Numbered from the stretch's first letter, positions 18,493 through 28,980 are shown. The stretch: 64,000 nucleotides of DNA from Paenibacillus sp. FSL H7-0357 (GCF_000758525.1 NZ_CP009241.1:1612001-1676000); one strand, 5' to 3'. Numbers and translations: made by a program. Notes: a model not told the origin generated them from the letters alone.

Positions 18493-18999
18493 ATGAAAAA
18501 GGGGAATATCATTTTATTAAATGGAGTTTCAAGCTCCGGCAAGACAACGGTAGCCAAGGCATTATTAAACAAACTGCCGGATTATTTCCATTATAGTCTA
18601 GATAGTTTCGACCTTGTCATCGAACAGATGGAGGACCGGGACAATAATCGGCTAATTCCTGTTGCAACAGAGTATTATTTCCACCGGACGATTGCGATGT
18701 TCGCGGATACCGGGGTTAATCTTATCGTGGATCATGTGATCCATGACGCCTTTACAAGAGAGGACTGGCAAAAAAGCCTGTCCGGATATCCGGTGATGTC
18801 TGTGGGTGTGTTTTGCCCGCTAGATGAGCTTGAGCGCAGGGAAAAGGAAAGAGGAGACCGCAGAATCGGGCAAGCCAAAGAGCAGCTGGAGTTTGTCCAT
18901 ATGGAAGAGGTGTATGACCTGAAGGTCGATACGTTTAGGGATGGTTTGGAAGGTTGTGTGGAGAAAATCCTTCAGCAGATGCAAGCAGAACTAGAATAG
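18493..18999 (+). CDS. P-loop kinase, chloramphenicol phosphotransferase (CPT)-like
   Basis: This 168-residue P-loop protein has Walker A NGVSSSGKTT (residues 10-19) and a CPT-like layout with DSFD and LIVDHVIHD. Family members phosphorylate small molecules such as chloramphenicol, but many homologues have no known substrate. The RBS is CCGGAGGAGTTAAGC. It is followed by a clear terminator. Confidence 0.75.
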   Translation: MKKGNIILLNGVSSSGKTTVAKALLNKLPDYFHYSLDSFDLVIEQMEDRDNNRLIPVATEYYFHRTIAMFADTGVNLIVDHVIHDAFTREDWQKSLSGYPVMSVGVFCPLDELERREKERGDRRIGQAKEQLEFVHMEEVYDLKVDTFRDGLEGCVEKILQQMQAELE

Positions 19000-19042
19000 T
19001 ACCTATGGCAAAGCTATTCATGAAACCGTAAATAACACGTAA

Positions 19043-19076
19043 AGGGCTCAAGCGGATAAGCTTGAGCCCTCTTTGC
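19043..19076 (+). terminator. Rho-independent terminator after the CPT-like gene
   Basis: An 11-bp perfect stem (19043-19053 with 19060-19070) and 6-nt loop are followed by CTTTGC. The T tract is short but the stem is strong. Confidence 0.75.
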
Positions 19077-19300
19077 ATGCGGCGGAATTTTGCTCTTCAA
19101 AAGATAGGTGCGGGGCGTCGTGCCAACCAATCTTAAGGAGGGGTATCAACGATTTCATTTAAAACAAAAGAAACCTACATGTACTAATAAAATATTCCGA
19201 TAATGATTTTTGAAGGGTGCATTTACAATTTAATCCTGATATTTCGGTCAGCGGATGGATGGAATGGGAATATAATTTTACCGGGTCGAAGGAGTACAAA

Positions 19301-19579
19301 ATGATAATGAGTTTTCTATTTATTGCTTTAAGCGCTGCAGTTGGAGTGTGGATGTGGTTTTTAGTTATAGGGATAATCTTTTCTATTGGCGGCGGTAGCT
19401 TATTCACAGTAACTCACTATGATTCTTTACTTTTTAATACTATCCTTTTTTTATTGTGCATCGTAGTTTATCTGTTTTTTGCACACCACCTCTTACAAAA
19501 AAAATTGCAGCTTTTGCTGCTTATTTGTTTTGCTACAACTTTTCTCTCCTTTTTCCTTACGCCTTTGTTCATGGAGTAA
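19301..19579 (+). CDS. Small three-segment membrane protein (unrecognised)
   Basis: This 92-residue hydrophobic protein has three predicted membrane helices (about 4-30, 45-65, 70-90). I do not recognise a family. ATG 19301 is chosen because GAAGGAG lies 6 nt upstream; the longer frame from 19217 adds a polar stretch without RBS. Confidence 0.5.
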   Translation: MIMSFLFIALSAAVGVWMWFLVIGIIFSIGGGSLFTVTHYDSLLFNTILFLLCIVVYLFFAHHLLQKKLQLLLLICFATTFLSFFLTPLFME

Positions 19580-19646
19580 CACGTTATATCCCAATTTACA
19601 CCGCTTATGCTACTCTATGAATATTGGACGATAGGAGGGTGAATGC

Positions 19647-20513
19647 ATGAGCGAAGGAGAGCAATTAAACATACAGTATGAGCATGAAATACCCGTTAAT
19701 GCTTTTGTTTGGTCACCGAACACATTCATGCAGCCCCTGCATTACCATTCCAGTCTAGAGATCGGCTGTTGTATTTCGGGAAAGGGATGGTTTCATTTCG
19801 GAGAAAACACGTACCCTGTTCAGGTTGGTGATGTATTCATAGTTAACCATTCGGAGCTGCATATTGCCTGGTCTGATGAAGAGGACCCAAGTACATATAT
19901 CTTTCTGAATTTCGATCCAGGGTTGTTGCTTACAGAGGACGAGAGGCTCCTGATTCCTTTCTGTTATTCTAACGGACTCTATCAGAACCGGATTCCACAC
20001 AGCGAACCCCTAGCCATTGAATTAAGACAACTCATCGAACGGGTCCGATCCGAGCTTGTCGATAAACAAGAGGGGTACTCCAGCATGGTAAAAGCAACAC
20101 TGCTGCATATATGTACCCTCCTGCTTCGGAATCGCTCAATCCCACTGCAACAGAAGGATTGGCAGAAGCTGACACGTACGATCAGGGAGTACCGGAAACT
20201 GATGGATTACATTAAGGAACATTACACGGAAGCTTTAACCCTTCAGGAGGTTGCTAAATATCTGGGAGTCAGCCCCTCACGTGCAAGCCACGTATTTCTA
20301 GAAGCAACCGGGCGCCATTTCAAGGATTGCCTCCTGCAGGTCCGACTCAACGAGGCGAAGCGTTTACTCGTGAATACCAGCCTGGATGTCACCGAAGTAT
20401 GCTTCTCAAGTGGGTTTCAAAGTGTATCGACGTTCTACCGTTTATTTGGATCAATCATTGGGCTTTCTCCAATTGAATACCGGCAGCAATATCAAACATT
20501 TCGCAATATTTGA
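19647..20513 (+). CDS. AraC-family transcriptional regulator with cupin sensor
   Basis: This 288-residue AraC/XylS regulator has an N-terminal cupin (PLHYHSSLEIGCCISGKGWFHFG, about residues 33-55) and a C-terminal double helix-turn-helix (about 185-285: LTLQEVAKYLGVSPSRASHVF and VTEVCFSSGFQSVSTFYRLF). Such proteins usually sense a sugar or similar small molecule and activate adjacent genes. The ADP-ribosylglycohydrolase-family gene follows on the same strand after 83 bp, making it the likely target. Confidence 0.85.
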   Translation: MSEGEQLNIQYEHEIPVNAFVWSPNTFMQPLHYHSSLEIGCCISGKGWFHFGENTYPVQVGDVFIVNHSELHIAWSDEEDPSTYIFLNFDPGLLLTEDERLLIPFCYSNGLYQNRIPHSEPLAIELRQLIERVRSELVDKQEGYSSMVKATLLHICTLLLRNRSIPLQQKDWQKLTRTIREYRKLMDYIKEHYTEALTLQEVAKYLGVSPSRASHVFLEATGRHFKDCLLQVRLNEAKRLLVNTSLDVTEVCFSSGFQSVSTFYRLFGSIIGLSPIEYRQQYQTFRNI

Positions 20514-20596
20514 GAATTTCCCTATAGTTATTGAGAAGCCTCTCCTCCAAACAGGTTCTATAATGAATATAAAATACAAAGTTTGGGGTGCGGATC

Positions 20597-22009
20597 ATGG
20601 CAGGATGGGATAGTTTACAGCGCTTGGTGAAAGAAGAGGTTATTCAGCGCAGAGATGAAGGCTGCAATACAGAGGGCTTTATTGAAAAGATTGAGACGGC
20701 AGGCAATGATCGTGAACAATTAATGGCAATATATGAGCAATTGATGAGGCTACCGGTTAGACCCGATTTCCCGTTTGCCGAGCCGTCTGAATTGGATGAA
20801 ATCCGTAAAGAACGTCCGGAAGGGCCGAGAGTGCTTCATCCGCAACATTCCGAGTCAGTCTGGCGGGACAAATTTTATGGAGCATGGCTTGGACGCAGTG
20901 TTGGCTGTGCACTTGGCAAACCCCTTGAGCAGTGGGAATATATGGCCGGCAGCTTCGGCAATCCAGGCTGGAAGAATGTTCAGCTTTGGTTCCAAGGTGC
21001 AGACGCATGGCCAATAACGACTTACGTACCTGCCCAATCCCGTGCACAAAAGGAAGTTGGCCTGAACATTGCTAATGTCTCCCCTAAGAGCCTGCGTGAA
21101 AACATCCGCTTCATGGAGAGCGACGATGATATCCGGTATACGGTCCTTGGCCTCATTATGCTGGAAGAAAAAGGGCTGGAGTGGGATTCTTGGGATGTGG
21201 GTCTGTTATGGCATAGAGTTTTGTCTTATTCTCAGGTATGTACAGCTGAAACGCAGGCGTATTTAAACTTTGCTCAGGTAACCTCACATCTTAACAATTT
21301 ATTGAAAAATGAAGGGAATGCCCGGAATTCAGACTGGGAAGAACAGAAGGATTGGGTCCGTACCTATCTGAATCCTTATCGCGAATGGATCGGCGCCCAG
21401 ATCCGGGCAGACGGATTAGCCTATGGCGCAGCCGGCAAACCGGAGCTAGCGGCTGAACTGGCATGGCGTGATGCTTCTTTCTCGCATGTAAAGAACGGCA
21501 TATATGGAGAAATGTTCGTAGCCGCCATGATTGCTGCTGCATTCTCGGAACGCGATCCTGAGCGGATCGTCGAAATCGGCTTAAGCGAGATTCCTGCTGC
21601 CAGCAGATTGGCGAAGGATGTTAGGGAAGCCGTTGCGATTGCACGTAGCACGAAGGATCAAGTGGAGTTGGTTAACCGGATATGGGAAGCCTTCAAGCAC
21701 TATAATCCGGTTCATACCAACAACAATGCGGCTTTGGTGGCGGCTTCACTGATCTTCGGTCAAGGGGACTTCGAAAAAGCCATTACCACAGCGGTTCTGG
21801 GTGGCTGGGATACAGATTGCAACGGGGCCACAGTCGGCTCTATTATGGGCGCTATGTTAGGAGCAGAGGCAATTCCTAGCTCATGGACTGCACCATTAAA
21901 TGATATCCTGTATGCAGAAATCAATGGGTTCCACCCCATCCCGATTTCTGAATGTGCGGCCCGGAGCTTTGAGGTGTTTAAGAAGCTGAATCCAGATTCC
22001 TGTTGCTAA
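20597..22009 (+). CDS. ADP-ribosylglycohydrolase-family protein
   Basis: This 470-residue protein has a DraG/ARH-like all-helical fold. It shows an N-terminal GAWLGRSVGCALGKPLE, the SDDDIRYTVLGLIML metal motif, and a C-terminal GGWDTDCNGATVGSIMGAMLGA motif that supplies the second metal site. The family cleaves ADP-ribose from proteins, nucleosides or small molecules. Pairing with an AraC regulator suggests a catabolic rather than regulatory role. The first 90 residues are an extra helical domain. ATG 20597 or GTG 20588 could be the start; neither has a strong RBS. Confidence 0.75.
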   Translation: MAGWDSLQRLVKEEVIQRRDEGCNTEGFIEKIETAGNDREQLMAIYEQLMRLPVRPDFPFAEPSELDEIRKERPEGPRVLHPQHSESVWRDKFYGAWLGRSVGCALGKPLEQWEYMAGSFGNPGWKNVQLWFQGADAWPITTYVPAQSRAQKEVGLNIANVSPKSLRENIRFMESDDDIRYTVLGLIMLEEKGLEWDSWDVGLLWHRVLSYSQVCTAETQAYLNFAQVTSHLNNLLKNEGNARNSDWEEQKDWVRTYLNPYREWIGAQIRADGLAYGAAGKPELAAELAWRDASFSHVKNGIYGEMFVAAMIAAAFSERDPERIVEIGLSEIPAASRLAKDVREAVAIARSTKDQVELVNRIWEAFKHYNPVHTNNNAALVAASLIFGQGDFEKAITTAVLGGWDTDCNGATVGSIMGAMLGAEAIPSSWTAPLNDILYAEINGFHPIPISECAARSFEVFKKLNPDSCC

Positions 22010-22023
22010 TAAAGAATAACATG

Positions 22024-22062
22024 GAAACCTTAAAGGTCTAGCAACCTTTTAGGTTTCTTTAG
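22024..22062 (+). terminator. Rho-independent terminator after the ADP-ribosylglycohydrolase gene
   Basis: A 14-bp stem with one mismatch (22024-22037 with 22044-22057) and 6-nt loop is followed by TTTAGTTT. Confidence 0.75.
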
Positions 22063-22161
22063 TTTGTACAAAGGTATGGCTGCTTGCTGTATTTATGATT
22101 ACGCATAATATTGGACTAACAAAAGCAGAGTATGATTGAAAATATAATATTTATTGCTCTG

Positions 22162-22207
22162 AGAAACGGGAGACGTCTATAAAAGAACTCTTCCGTTTCT
22201 ATTTTTA
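22162..22207 (+). terminator. Terminator-like hairpin upstream of the phosphonate island
   Basis: AGAAACGG (22162-22169) pairs with CCGTTTCT (22193-22200) and is followed by ATTTTTAT. It lies 190 bp upstream of the first PHP gene. It may be a second terminator of the upstream unit or a leader structure. Confidence 0.4.
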
Positions 22208-22327
22208 TGTCCGTTTTTGATGTCCGTAAGCTGCAATTTTATTAACGGATGATGAATTTTGTTAGCCCACTGTTAATTATAAGCGAATGGCTTGAAAGGC
22301 TCTTACTCCAGGTTGTATGATCAAAAT

Positions 22328-22362
22328 AACAACAGAAAACAAAATGAAAACACATGAAAACA
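22328..22362 (+). promoter_or_regulatory. Phased GAAAAC repeats upstream of the PHP gene (candidate DeoR operator)
   Basis: Three copies of GAAAAC start at 22335, 22346 and 22356, the last within ACATGAAAACA. The 10-11 bp spacing puts them on one face of the helix. The same arrangement occurs at 28981-29014. The array ends 25 bp before ATG 22388. Confidence 0.55.
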
Positions 22363-22387
22363 ACGTAAATTATTAGGAGGGCAAGTT

Positions 22388-23365
22388 ATGATTAATAGAG
22401 TTTATTTAGACCGGGAAAAGACTAAATATAAAGGCAACCTGCATCTTCATACCACTTGGTCGGATGGCAGTTTACCTGCAGTACAAGTAGTAGAAGCTTT
22501 TAAAACCAAGGGCTATCATTTCATTTCGATTACCGACCACGATATTTATGCCAGAACGGAAGAATTCAATACGGTTGATTTCGTCACTCTCCCAGGGATG
22601 GAACGAGGGGGATTAAACCAGGTTGCAGATAAAAATCCAGGCTACCATTTCGGTGTGTTAAATGATCCTACCGCAGATTCAGAGCTGGAAAGATTCGAAC
22701 ATTTAGAGCAGTTCCCGGTGCCGATTCCATGGGTAGGGGACCACTCGCCCCAACTGCTCATTGACGAAATGCGGGCGCACGGGAATTTGGTTATCTTCAA
22801 CCATCCGGAATGGCACTTGACCCGATTTGAAGACATGGTTAAATATGATGGATTTTTTGCGATAGAGATTTACAACCATGCTACGGAGTGGTCGACTACA
22901 AGCTCTTATGGTGCAGCTTATTGGGATCATGCGCTGCAGAATGGCAAACGAGTTTTCGGTATTGCTGCGGATGATTCTCACGAACATGATCCAAATTGGA
23001 GAATTCCTGAATACGGAGGAGGCTGGGTACATGTGCAATCGACAGCGCTGAACCCAGTGGATCTTGTGAAAAGCCTGAAACAAGGTGAATTTTATTCCAG
23101 CAGCGGTCCGGAAATTTACGATCTGCGAGTGGTGGACGGTAAACTCATGATCGAGTGCTCTCCCTGTAAATTTATTATGTTTAAATCTTTCCCCCAAAGA
23201 GGAGCTTTTTTAGGGGATTTTGAGAGCGGTGAGCTATTGACCCAAGCGTCCATGGAGGTCGATAAGGATATGCAATATATTCGCGTGGAATGTATTGACT
23301 TCTCAGGGAAGGTGGCATGGTCCAACCCTGTATTTGTATCCGATTTGCTGCAGGGAGGAGAATAG
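22388..23365 (+). CDS. PHP-domain metallohydrolase 1 of the phosphonate island
   Basis: This 325-residue PHP-family protein has motif I NLHLHTTWSDG (HxH, about residues 18-28), motif II SITDHDIY, a middle FNHPEW motif and motif IV AADDSHEHD, which together ligate two or three metals. PHP proteins are phosphoesterases or phosphatases. It is a paralogue of the next gene. Its position at the head of a phosphonate operon suggests hydrolysis of a phosphonate or phosphate ester. The RBS is TTAGGAGGGCAAGTT. Confidence 0.8.
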   Translation: MINRVYLDREKTKYKGNLHLHTTWSDGSLPAVQVVEAFKTKGYHFISITDHDIYARTEEFNTVDFVTLPGMERGGLNQVADKNPGYHFGVLNDPTADSELERFEHLEQFPVPIPWVGDHSPQLLIDEMRAHGNLVIFNHPEWHLTRFEDMVKYDGFFAIEIYNHATEWSTTSSYGAAYWDHALQNGKRVFGIAADDSHEHDPNWRIPEYGGGWVHVQSTALNPVDLVKSLKQGEFYSSSGPEIYDLRVVDGKLMIECSPCKFIMFKSFPQRGAFLGDFESGELLTQASMEVDKDMQYIRVECIDFSGKVAWSNPVFVSDLLQGGE

Positions 23366-23367
23366 CT

Positions 23368-24324
23368 ATGAAGTCAAAAATCTATTTAGATGAAAGTAAG
23401 CGCAAATTCAAAGGGAATCTCCATACCCATTCAACTCGCAGCGATGGTCAATATGCTCCTGAGGTTGTAATCGAAGCTTATAAGAATAAGGGTTATGACT
23501 TCATGTGTTTAAGCGATCATGAAATTTATTTCAAATCCGATAGCTATGACGACGACAAATTCATCATGCTGGATGGTTATGAAATGGCATGTGAAATGAG
23601 CAGGAAAGAAACGGGCCAGCAATACCATATACACGGGCTTTTCGATAAATCGCTAGGCTCAGAATATGGATTCCAGCACGACGAAGAACATGCGAAGCCG
23701 GAATATAAAAGCTTGGATACGATCCAGGCCCTGATAGAAGAGATGAGGCATAAAGGGAATTTAATTATTATGAATCATCCGGAATGGTCCAGAAACCGCG
23801 CTGAGGATTTGCTGAAGCTAGAGAACTATTTTGCGGTAGAAATTTATAATCACCAGTCCGAAATCGACGAAGCTGTCGGGTACGGCGTTCGCCATTGGGA
23901 TTATTTACTGAAGAACGGGCGTAAAGTGTTCGGCGTGGCTGCCGATGATGCCCATGGTGGGCGTATAGACGAGGTAATATCGGAATTTTTCGGTGGATGG
24001 ATTTCGGTCGATGCGGACAAGCTGGAGCAGCAAACGTTGATCACGGCGCTAAAGAGCGGACAGTTCTACTCTTCACAGGGGCCGGAAATTTTGGATCTGC
24101 GGGTAGAGAATGGCTTCTTGCAAATCAAATGCTCACCGGTAAAATTCATTAAGTTTATTACACATCCCAGTAATGGGCGTGCGTTATATAACAAAGATGC
24201 TTCTCCCATTACCAGTGGCGAGTTCAAGGTAGAGGGTACAGAGCAGTATATTCGCGTGGAATGCATTGATTTCGAAGGGAATATTGCATGGTCAAATCCA
24301 ATTTTTCCGGATGAACTGCAATAG
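23368..24324 (+). CDS. PHP-domain metallohydrolase 2 of the phosphonate island
   Basis: This 318-residue paralogue of the preceding protein has the same metal motifs: NLHTHSTRSDG, CLSDHEIYF, MNHPEWSRNRAED and AADDAHGG. The C-terminal halves share the SGQFYSSQGPEI and EQYIRVECIDFEGNIAWSNP type segments. ATG 23368 follows GGGAGGAGAATAGCT 2 bp after the upstream stop. The two may act as a heterodimer or on different esters. Confidence 0.8.
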   Translation: MKSKIYLDESKRKFKGNLHTHSTRSDGQYAPEVVIEAYKNKGYDFMCLSDHEIYFKSDSYDDDKFIMLDGYEMACEMSRKETGQQYHIHGLFDKSLGSEYGFQHDEEHAKPEYKSLDTIQALIEEMRHKGNLIIMNHPEWSRNRAEDLLKLENYFAVEIYNHQSEIDEAVGYGVRHWDYLLKNGRKVFGVAADDAHGGRIDEVISEFFGGWISVDADKLEQQTLITALKSGQFYSSQGPEILDLRVENGFLQIKCSPVKFIKFITHPSNGRALYNKDASPITSGEFKVEGTEQYIRVECIDFEGNIAWSNPIFPDELQ

Positions 24325-24332
24325 GGGCAGAG

Positions 24333-25685
24333 ATGAACGGTTCTGATATGCAATTTCGTAAAGACATGAAGAGGTTAGTCATCCCCTCCGTACTTCAAAT
24401 GCTACTCGGGAATTCATTTTCTTTGATCAATACATTAATGGTCGGAGGATTAGGGGATACGGCGATTGCCATAACGGCTGCTGTGGGTCAAATCAGCTTT
24501 ATTCTTGGAATGCTTCTTGCAGCGATTTATGGTATTTCAGCTTACATTACACAATTTTATGGAGTAAAAGACTTTGTGAAAGTTAAAAAAGCATTTGCTC
24601 TTATGCTGATCTCAAGCATCCTCCTTTCATTAGTTGTATTTATTCTAGTTTCTATGTTTAAAGCGCCGTTAATCTCACTTTTTATCCAGGATGAATCGGC
24701 AATCGCATATGGCGTTCAATATTTATCTGTGATCGTATTCGTTTTCTTAATTAATTCTATCAAAGATGTTTTTAGCAACGCATTGGGTTCGATAGGTAAG
24801 GTGAAGCTGACTCTGATTGTTGGGATTATGGCTATGTTCGTCAATATTTTACTGGACTATGCGCTTATTTACGGGAAGCTTGGTTTTCCTGTGTACGGTA
24901 TTGTTGGAGCAGCCTGGTCAACCTTAATCTCCTCTATGCTCAGCGCGGTTATTCTATTAGGTTACGTCTATTGGAACAAATATTATTTCAATGTCACGCT
25001 GAAAGAAATTCTTTCTATCCGCTGGGATTTCACCCGAAAAATATACATAACCACACTGCCGCTCTTGTTCCATGAAGGGATGTGGTCGGTTGGCAATATG
25101 TTATATGCGGTAGCCTTTGGTCATTTAGGAGTGGCAGCTCTAGCAACTTACCAATTAGCGCTCACATTTAACCGATATTTCATGATGGGAATTTTCGGAT
25201 TTGCCTACGCAGCCAGAGTCATGATTGGCGAGAAGTTAAGTCAAGTCGAATCGGGTGAATACCTTATCTATGCCCGTAAATTCACGCGGATTGCCCTCTA
25301 TTCGGGTATAGTCGTTGGAGCTCTTATACTGCTGCTAAATCCGTACATTGTACATCTATTCCCCAACATTAGCATTGAGGTGCGAACCTCCTTCCGGCAT
25401 GTGATGGTCATTCAAGCTGTAGTGATGATCATGTTCTTCTTAAATAACCTGTGGATTGTCGGCATGTTCAGAGCGGGCGGCGATAATCTGTACACAATGA
25501 AGCTAGTTTTAGTCACGACCTGGCTTATTGCTCTTCCGTTAGTGTTTGTTGGGGTGTATGTCTTTCACCTGCCCGTCGAGATCGTGTATATGCTGTTCGT
25601 ATTCGAGGAAGTTGCGAAGGCAGGTTTTGGCTATTTCAGATACAGATCAAATAAATGGGCAAGAAATCTTGTTCGAAATATGTAG
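24333..25685 (+). CDS. MATE-family multidrug/metabolite transporter
   Basis: This 450-residue MATE (NorM/DinF type) transporter has about twelve hydrophobic segments. The first half begins [27 protein letters not shown] and the second half repeats the pattern after [23 protein letters not shown]. It exports small molecules using a proton or sodium gradient. It lies between the PHP hydrolases and phnW in one operon. The role may be export of a toxic intermediate; the substrate is unknown. Confidence 0.8.
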   Translation: MNGSDMQFRKDMKRLVIPSVLQMLLGNSFSLINTLMVGGLGDTAIAITAAVGQISFILGMLLAAIYGISAYITQFYGVKDFVKVKKAFALMLISSILLSLVVFILVSMFKAPLISLFIQDESAIAYGVQYLSVIVFVFLINSIKDVFSNALGSIGKVKLTLIVGIMAMFVNILLDYALIYGKLGFPVYGIVGAAWSTLISSMLSAVILLGYVYWNKYYFNVTLKEILSIRWDFTRKIYITTLPLLFHEGMWSVGNMLYAVAFGHLGVAALATYQLALTFNRYFMMGIFGFAYAARVMIGEKLSQVESGEYLIYARKFTRIALYSGIVVGALILLLNPYIVHLFPNISIEVRTSFRHVMVIQAVVMIMFFLNNLWIVGMFRAGGDNLYTMKLVLVTTWLIALPLVFVGVYVFHLPVEIVYMLFVFEEVAKAGFGYFRYRSNKWARNLVRNM

Positions 25686-25696
25686 GAGGTACTACG

Positions 25697-26800
25697 ATGG
25701 GAGACCACTATTTATTATTAACACCGGGACCGTTATCCACAACACCTTCCGTCAAAGCAGTGATGCTGAAGGATTGGTGTACCTGGGACGACAGTTATAA
25801 ACATATCGTTCAGTTGATTCGGAGCAAGCTGCTTCATATAGGCAGAGCATCGGAAGCCCGTTATACGTCAGTGTTAATGCAAGGAAGTGGAACCTTCGGA
25901 ATCGAAGCAACCATTGGAACGGTTATTCCCCAGGATGGCAAACTCCTTATTCTGGCTAATGGAGCGTATGGCAAACGGATTGAACAAATTGCAGGGATAC
26001 TCGGAATTGGTTACCGAACTTTAGAATTCGCCCCGAGCCAAATTATTGATGTAGAGCAAGTGGATACCTTGATGAAGCGAGATCCAGCGATAACCCATGT
26101 TGCGTTCGTACATTGTGAGACAACGACAGGCATTCTTAATCCGCTCGAACAGCTGGTACAGACGATTAAGGGACACGGGAAAATAGCTATTGTTGATGCC
26201 ATGAGCAGCTTTGGAGGGATACCGGTAGAAGTTGAGGAGTGGGGCATTGATTACTTAGTCAGCAGCTCGAATAAATGTATTCAAGGCGTACCTGGCTTCA
26301 GCTTTGTTCTCTGTAACAAGGATGAATTGGCAAAGTGTAAGCACAATGCAAGGTCATTATCATTAGATCTGTATGATCAATGGCAAGTGATGGAGCAGGA
26401 GGAGGGGAAGTGGCGGTTCACCTCTCCGACGCATGTGGTACGGGCCTTCTCTCAGGCCTTGCTTGAATTAGAGGCAGAAGGCGGAGTCGAGCGGCGTTAT
26501 GTCAGATATCTTGAGAATCAACAAATATTAGTTCATTTAATGGAAAGTGCGGGATTTAAAACATACCTTCCCGAAGCGCTGCAGTCGCCGATTATCACTA
26601 CGTTCAGGTATCCGGACTTTGAGCATTTCAGCTTTGAGTCTATGTATCTCTTTCTGAAAGAGCGAGGGTATGTAATCTATCCAGGTAAATTAAGCGACGT
26701 ACAAGTATTCCGGATCGGTTCAATTGGCGATGTGCATCTAGAAGATATGGTGGGTTTGTGTGCGGCAATATTGTCCTATGCGACAAACAATGGGGAATGA
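25697..26800 (+). CDS. phnW: 2-aminoethylphosphonate:pyruvate transaminase PhnW
   Basis: This 367-residue class V PLP enzyme has [18 protein letters not shown] at the N-terminus and the PLP lysine in [18 protein letters not shown], both typical of PhnW. It converts 2-aminoethylphosphonate and pyruvate to phosphonoacetaldehyde and alanine. phnX follows with no gap. ATG 25697 follows GTAGGAGGTACTACG; the open frame to 25655 lies in the upstream gene. Confidence 0.9.
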   Translation: MGDHYLLLTPGPLSTTPSVKAVMLKDWCTWDDSYKHIVQLIRSKLLHIGRASEARYTSVLMQGSGTFGIEATIGTVIPQDGKLLILANGAYGKRIEQIAGILGIGYRTLEFAPSQIIDVEQVDTLMKRDPAITHVAFVHCETTTGILNPLEQLVQTIKGHGKIAIVDAMSSFGGIPVEVEEWGIDYLVSSSNKCIQGVPGFSFVLCNKDELAKCKHNARSLSLDLYDQWQVMEQEEGKWRFTSPTHVVRAFSQALLELEAEGGVERRYVRYLENQQILVHLMESAGFKTYLPEALQSPIITTFRYPDFEHFSFESMYLFLKERGYVIYPGKLSDVQVFRIGSIGDVHLEDMVGLCAAILSYATNNGE

Positions 26801-27631
26801 ATGGAGAGCGATTCGTTTATGAAAGTACAAGGATTAATATTGGACTGGGCCGGAACGACGGTCGATTATGGATGTATGGCTCCCGTGCATGTGTTCTTCG
26901 ATATCTTCCGGATGATTGGGATCGAACCGACGATGGAAGAAGTCAGAGCTCCAATGGGGTGCCTAAAATGGGATCATATCAAGATGATGTTGGAAATGCC
27001 GCGGATACGCAGCCAATTTGAAGAAAAGATGGGGCGTCCATTCACCGACAGCGATGTGGATCAGCTGCATGATGCTTTTGAACCGAAGCTGCTTGAAATC
27101 TTACATCGATTTGCTGAACCTATTGAGTATGTTGTCGATACCGTGCAGCAGCTCAGAAAGTCAGGGTTACGAATTGGCGGGACGACAGGATATAACGACA
27201 CCATGATGCAAATTGTCGCAAGCAGGGCAGAGATGAACGGTTACGCACCAGATTATTGGCTGACTCCTGATTCTGTCCATGGCAGAGGGCGCCCGTATCC
27301 TTATATGATCTACGCGAATATGATTCATCTGGATATGGGTATGCCTTCTCAAATCGTAAAAGTAGGGGATACGAAGTCGGACATGCAAGAGGCAAGAAAT
27401 GCCGGAGTATGGGCGGTTGGCATCGTTAAAGGCAGCTCCATATTAGGTTTGACGCAGGAGGAAGTGAATGAGATGGAGCCGGCTGCTTTGAAGCTTCTAG
27501 TTGAAGCGGCTAAGCAGCAGTTTATCGAGTATGGAGCGCATGATGTTATTGAGGATATGTCTCAGCTGCCTGGTCTCATTGAAACGATTAACAGCCGTTT
27601 GCTGGGAGGGGACAGCCCGCATGGATATTAA
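26801..27631 (+). CDS. phnX: Phosphonoacetaldehyde hydrolase PhnX (phosphonatase)
   Basis: This 276-residue HAD-superfamily enzyme has nucleophile motif LDWAGTTVDYG (first Asp), the Schiff-base lysine in APMGCLKWDHIKMML, the motif II-type GGTTGYNDTMM and VGDTKSDMQEARNAG. It hydrolyses the C-P bond of phosphonoacetaldehyde to acetaldehyde and phosphate. The start may be ATG 26801 or the internal ATG 26819; the stop overlaps the next gene by 11 bp. Confidence 0.9.
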   Translation: MESDSFMKVQGLILDWAGTTVDYGCMAPVHVFFDIFRMIGIEPTMEEVRAPMGCLKWDHIKMMLEMPRIRSQFEEKMGRPFTDSDVDQLHDAFEPKLLEILHRFAEPIEYVVDTVQQLRKSGLRIGGTTGYNDTMMQIVASRAEMNGYAPDYWLTPDSVHGRGRPYPYMIYANMIHLDMGMPSQIVKVGDTKSDMQEARNAGVWAVGIVKGSSILGLTQEEVNEMEPAALKLLVEAAKQQFIEYGAHDVIEDMSQLPGLIETINSRLLGGDSPHGY

Positions 27632-28979
27632 GCCTTATCAGAGAAGTGAAGGAGACATTAATCTATCGGCAGAACGCGGGCAATGGCAAGAAACGAATTT
27701 AAGCAGCCACACTAGAGAAGTTCTAGAAGAAGACAGCCGCTACTTTCTGCATCAATCGATGTCGACGCCTTGTTTGAACGTAATTACAAATGCCGAAGGC
27801 ATCTATTTAGAAGATCTGGATGGCCGCAAATATATGGATTTTCACGGTAACAGCGTGCATCAGGTTGGGCATAAGAACAGTTATGTTATTGATGCGGTCA
27901 AGAAGCAATTGGACGAGCTGCCTTTTCTGCCGCGGCGTTATACGAGTCCGGTTGCAGTTCAATTAGCACGCAAGCTCGTGGAGCTGGCCCCTGGTGATCT
28001 GAATAAGGTGTTATTCACACCTGGGGGTACAAGTGCCATTGGAATCGCGATGAAGCTTGTTCGTAAAGCGACGGGAAACTTCAAGACAATTTCTACTTGG
28101 GACTCTTTCCACGGGGCAAGCCTAGATGCGATTTCTGTAGGAGGAGAAGGTGTATTCCGAAACCATATGGGACCCTTGCTGCCGGGAACAGAGCATATGA
28201 TGCCTTATAATTCCTATCGCAGCTTCTATGGGGATTCCGATCCTGACGGCTCGAAAACCCTTGATTATCTGGAATACATGTTGAAGCGGGAGGCAGATGT
28301 CGGGGCAGTCATTATGGAGCCGGTACGCAGCACAGATGTGCAGATTCCGCCGAAAGCGTATTTCCAAAGATTACGTCAAATATGCGATCAATCCGGTGTT
28401 CTGCTTGTGCTGGATGAAATTCCAACAGCCCTCGGGAGAACCGGCAAAATGTTCGTTCATGAGCATTACGATATTGTTCCGGATATTGTGGTTATTGGCA
28501 AAGGGCTTGGGGGCGGATTATTTCCAATGGCGGGCATCATTGCACGTGAAGGCTTGGATGTGGCTCATGATATATCCCTCGGGCATTATACCCATGAGAA
28601 GAGCTCAGTAGGTTGTGCCGCTGCTTTGGCGACAATCGAATATATTGAACAGCATGGATTGCTCGAACATGCGGAGCGAATGGGAGTTTATCTGGAGCGG
28701 GAGCTGATGGCCATGATGAATAGACATGAAGTCATTGGGGATGTCCGGGTGATTGGAATGCTCGCTGCGATTGAGCTGGTTACCGATCGCCAAACGAAGA
28801 AAGAGGCGGTAGAAGCGGCAGAAAAGGTCATGTACCGCTGTATGGAGATGGGACTGAGCTTTAAGGTTTCTAATGGCAATGTGTTAACCTTGGTGCCGCC
28901 CCTAATTACAACTCAAGAGCAGCTGCAGCATGCCCTCCAGTGTATTGAAACGGCTATCTCCCAAGTGTTTCCACGGTAA
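27621..28979 (+). CDS. pbfA: Class III PLP enzyme, (R)-1-hydroxy-2-aminoethylphosphonate ammonia-lyase (PbfA)-type
   Basis: This 452-residue protein has an aminotransferase class III fold: TPGGTSAIGIAMKLVRKATG, the LDEIPTALGRTGKMF motif and a KSS lysine in GHYTHEKSSVGCAAA. Between phnW, phnX and a transporter, this family includes PbfA, which turns hydroxy-AEP into phosphonoacetaldehyde and ammonia. The pathway then handles both AEP and its hydroxylated form. ATG 27621 has GGGAGGGG upstream and overlaps phnX. Specificity is inferred from context. Confidence 0.75.
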   Translation: MDIKPYQRSEGDINLSAERGQWQETNLSSHTREVLEEDSRYFLHQSMSTPCLNVITNAEGIYLEDLDGRKYMDFHGNSVHQVGHKNSYVIDAVKKQLDELPFLPRRYTSPVAVQLARKLVELAPGDLNKVLFTPGGTSAIGIAMKLVRKATGNFKTISTWDSFHGASLDAISVGGEGVFRNHMGPLLPGTEHMMPYNSYRSFYGDSDPDGSKTLDYLEYMLKREADVGAVIMEPVRSTDVQIPPKAYFQRLRQICDQSGVLLVLDEIPTALGRTGKMFVHEHYDIVPDIVVIGKGLGGGLFPMAGIIAREGLDVAHDISLGHYTHEKSSVGCAAALATIEYIEQHGLLEHAERMGVYLERELMAMMNRHEVIGDVRVIGMLAAIELVTDRQTKKEAVEAAEKVMYRCMEMGLSFKVSNGNVLTLVPPLITTQEQLQHALQCIETAISQVFPR

Positions 28980-28980
28980 A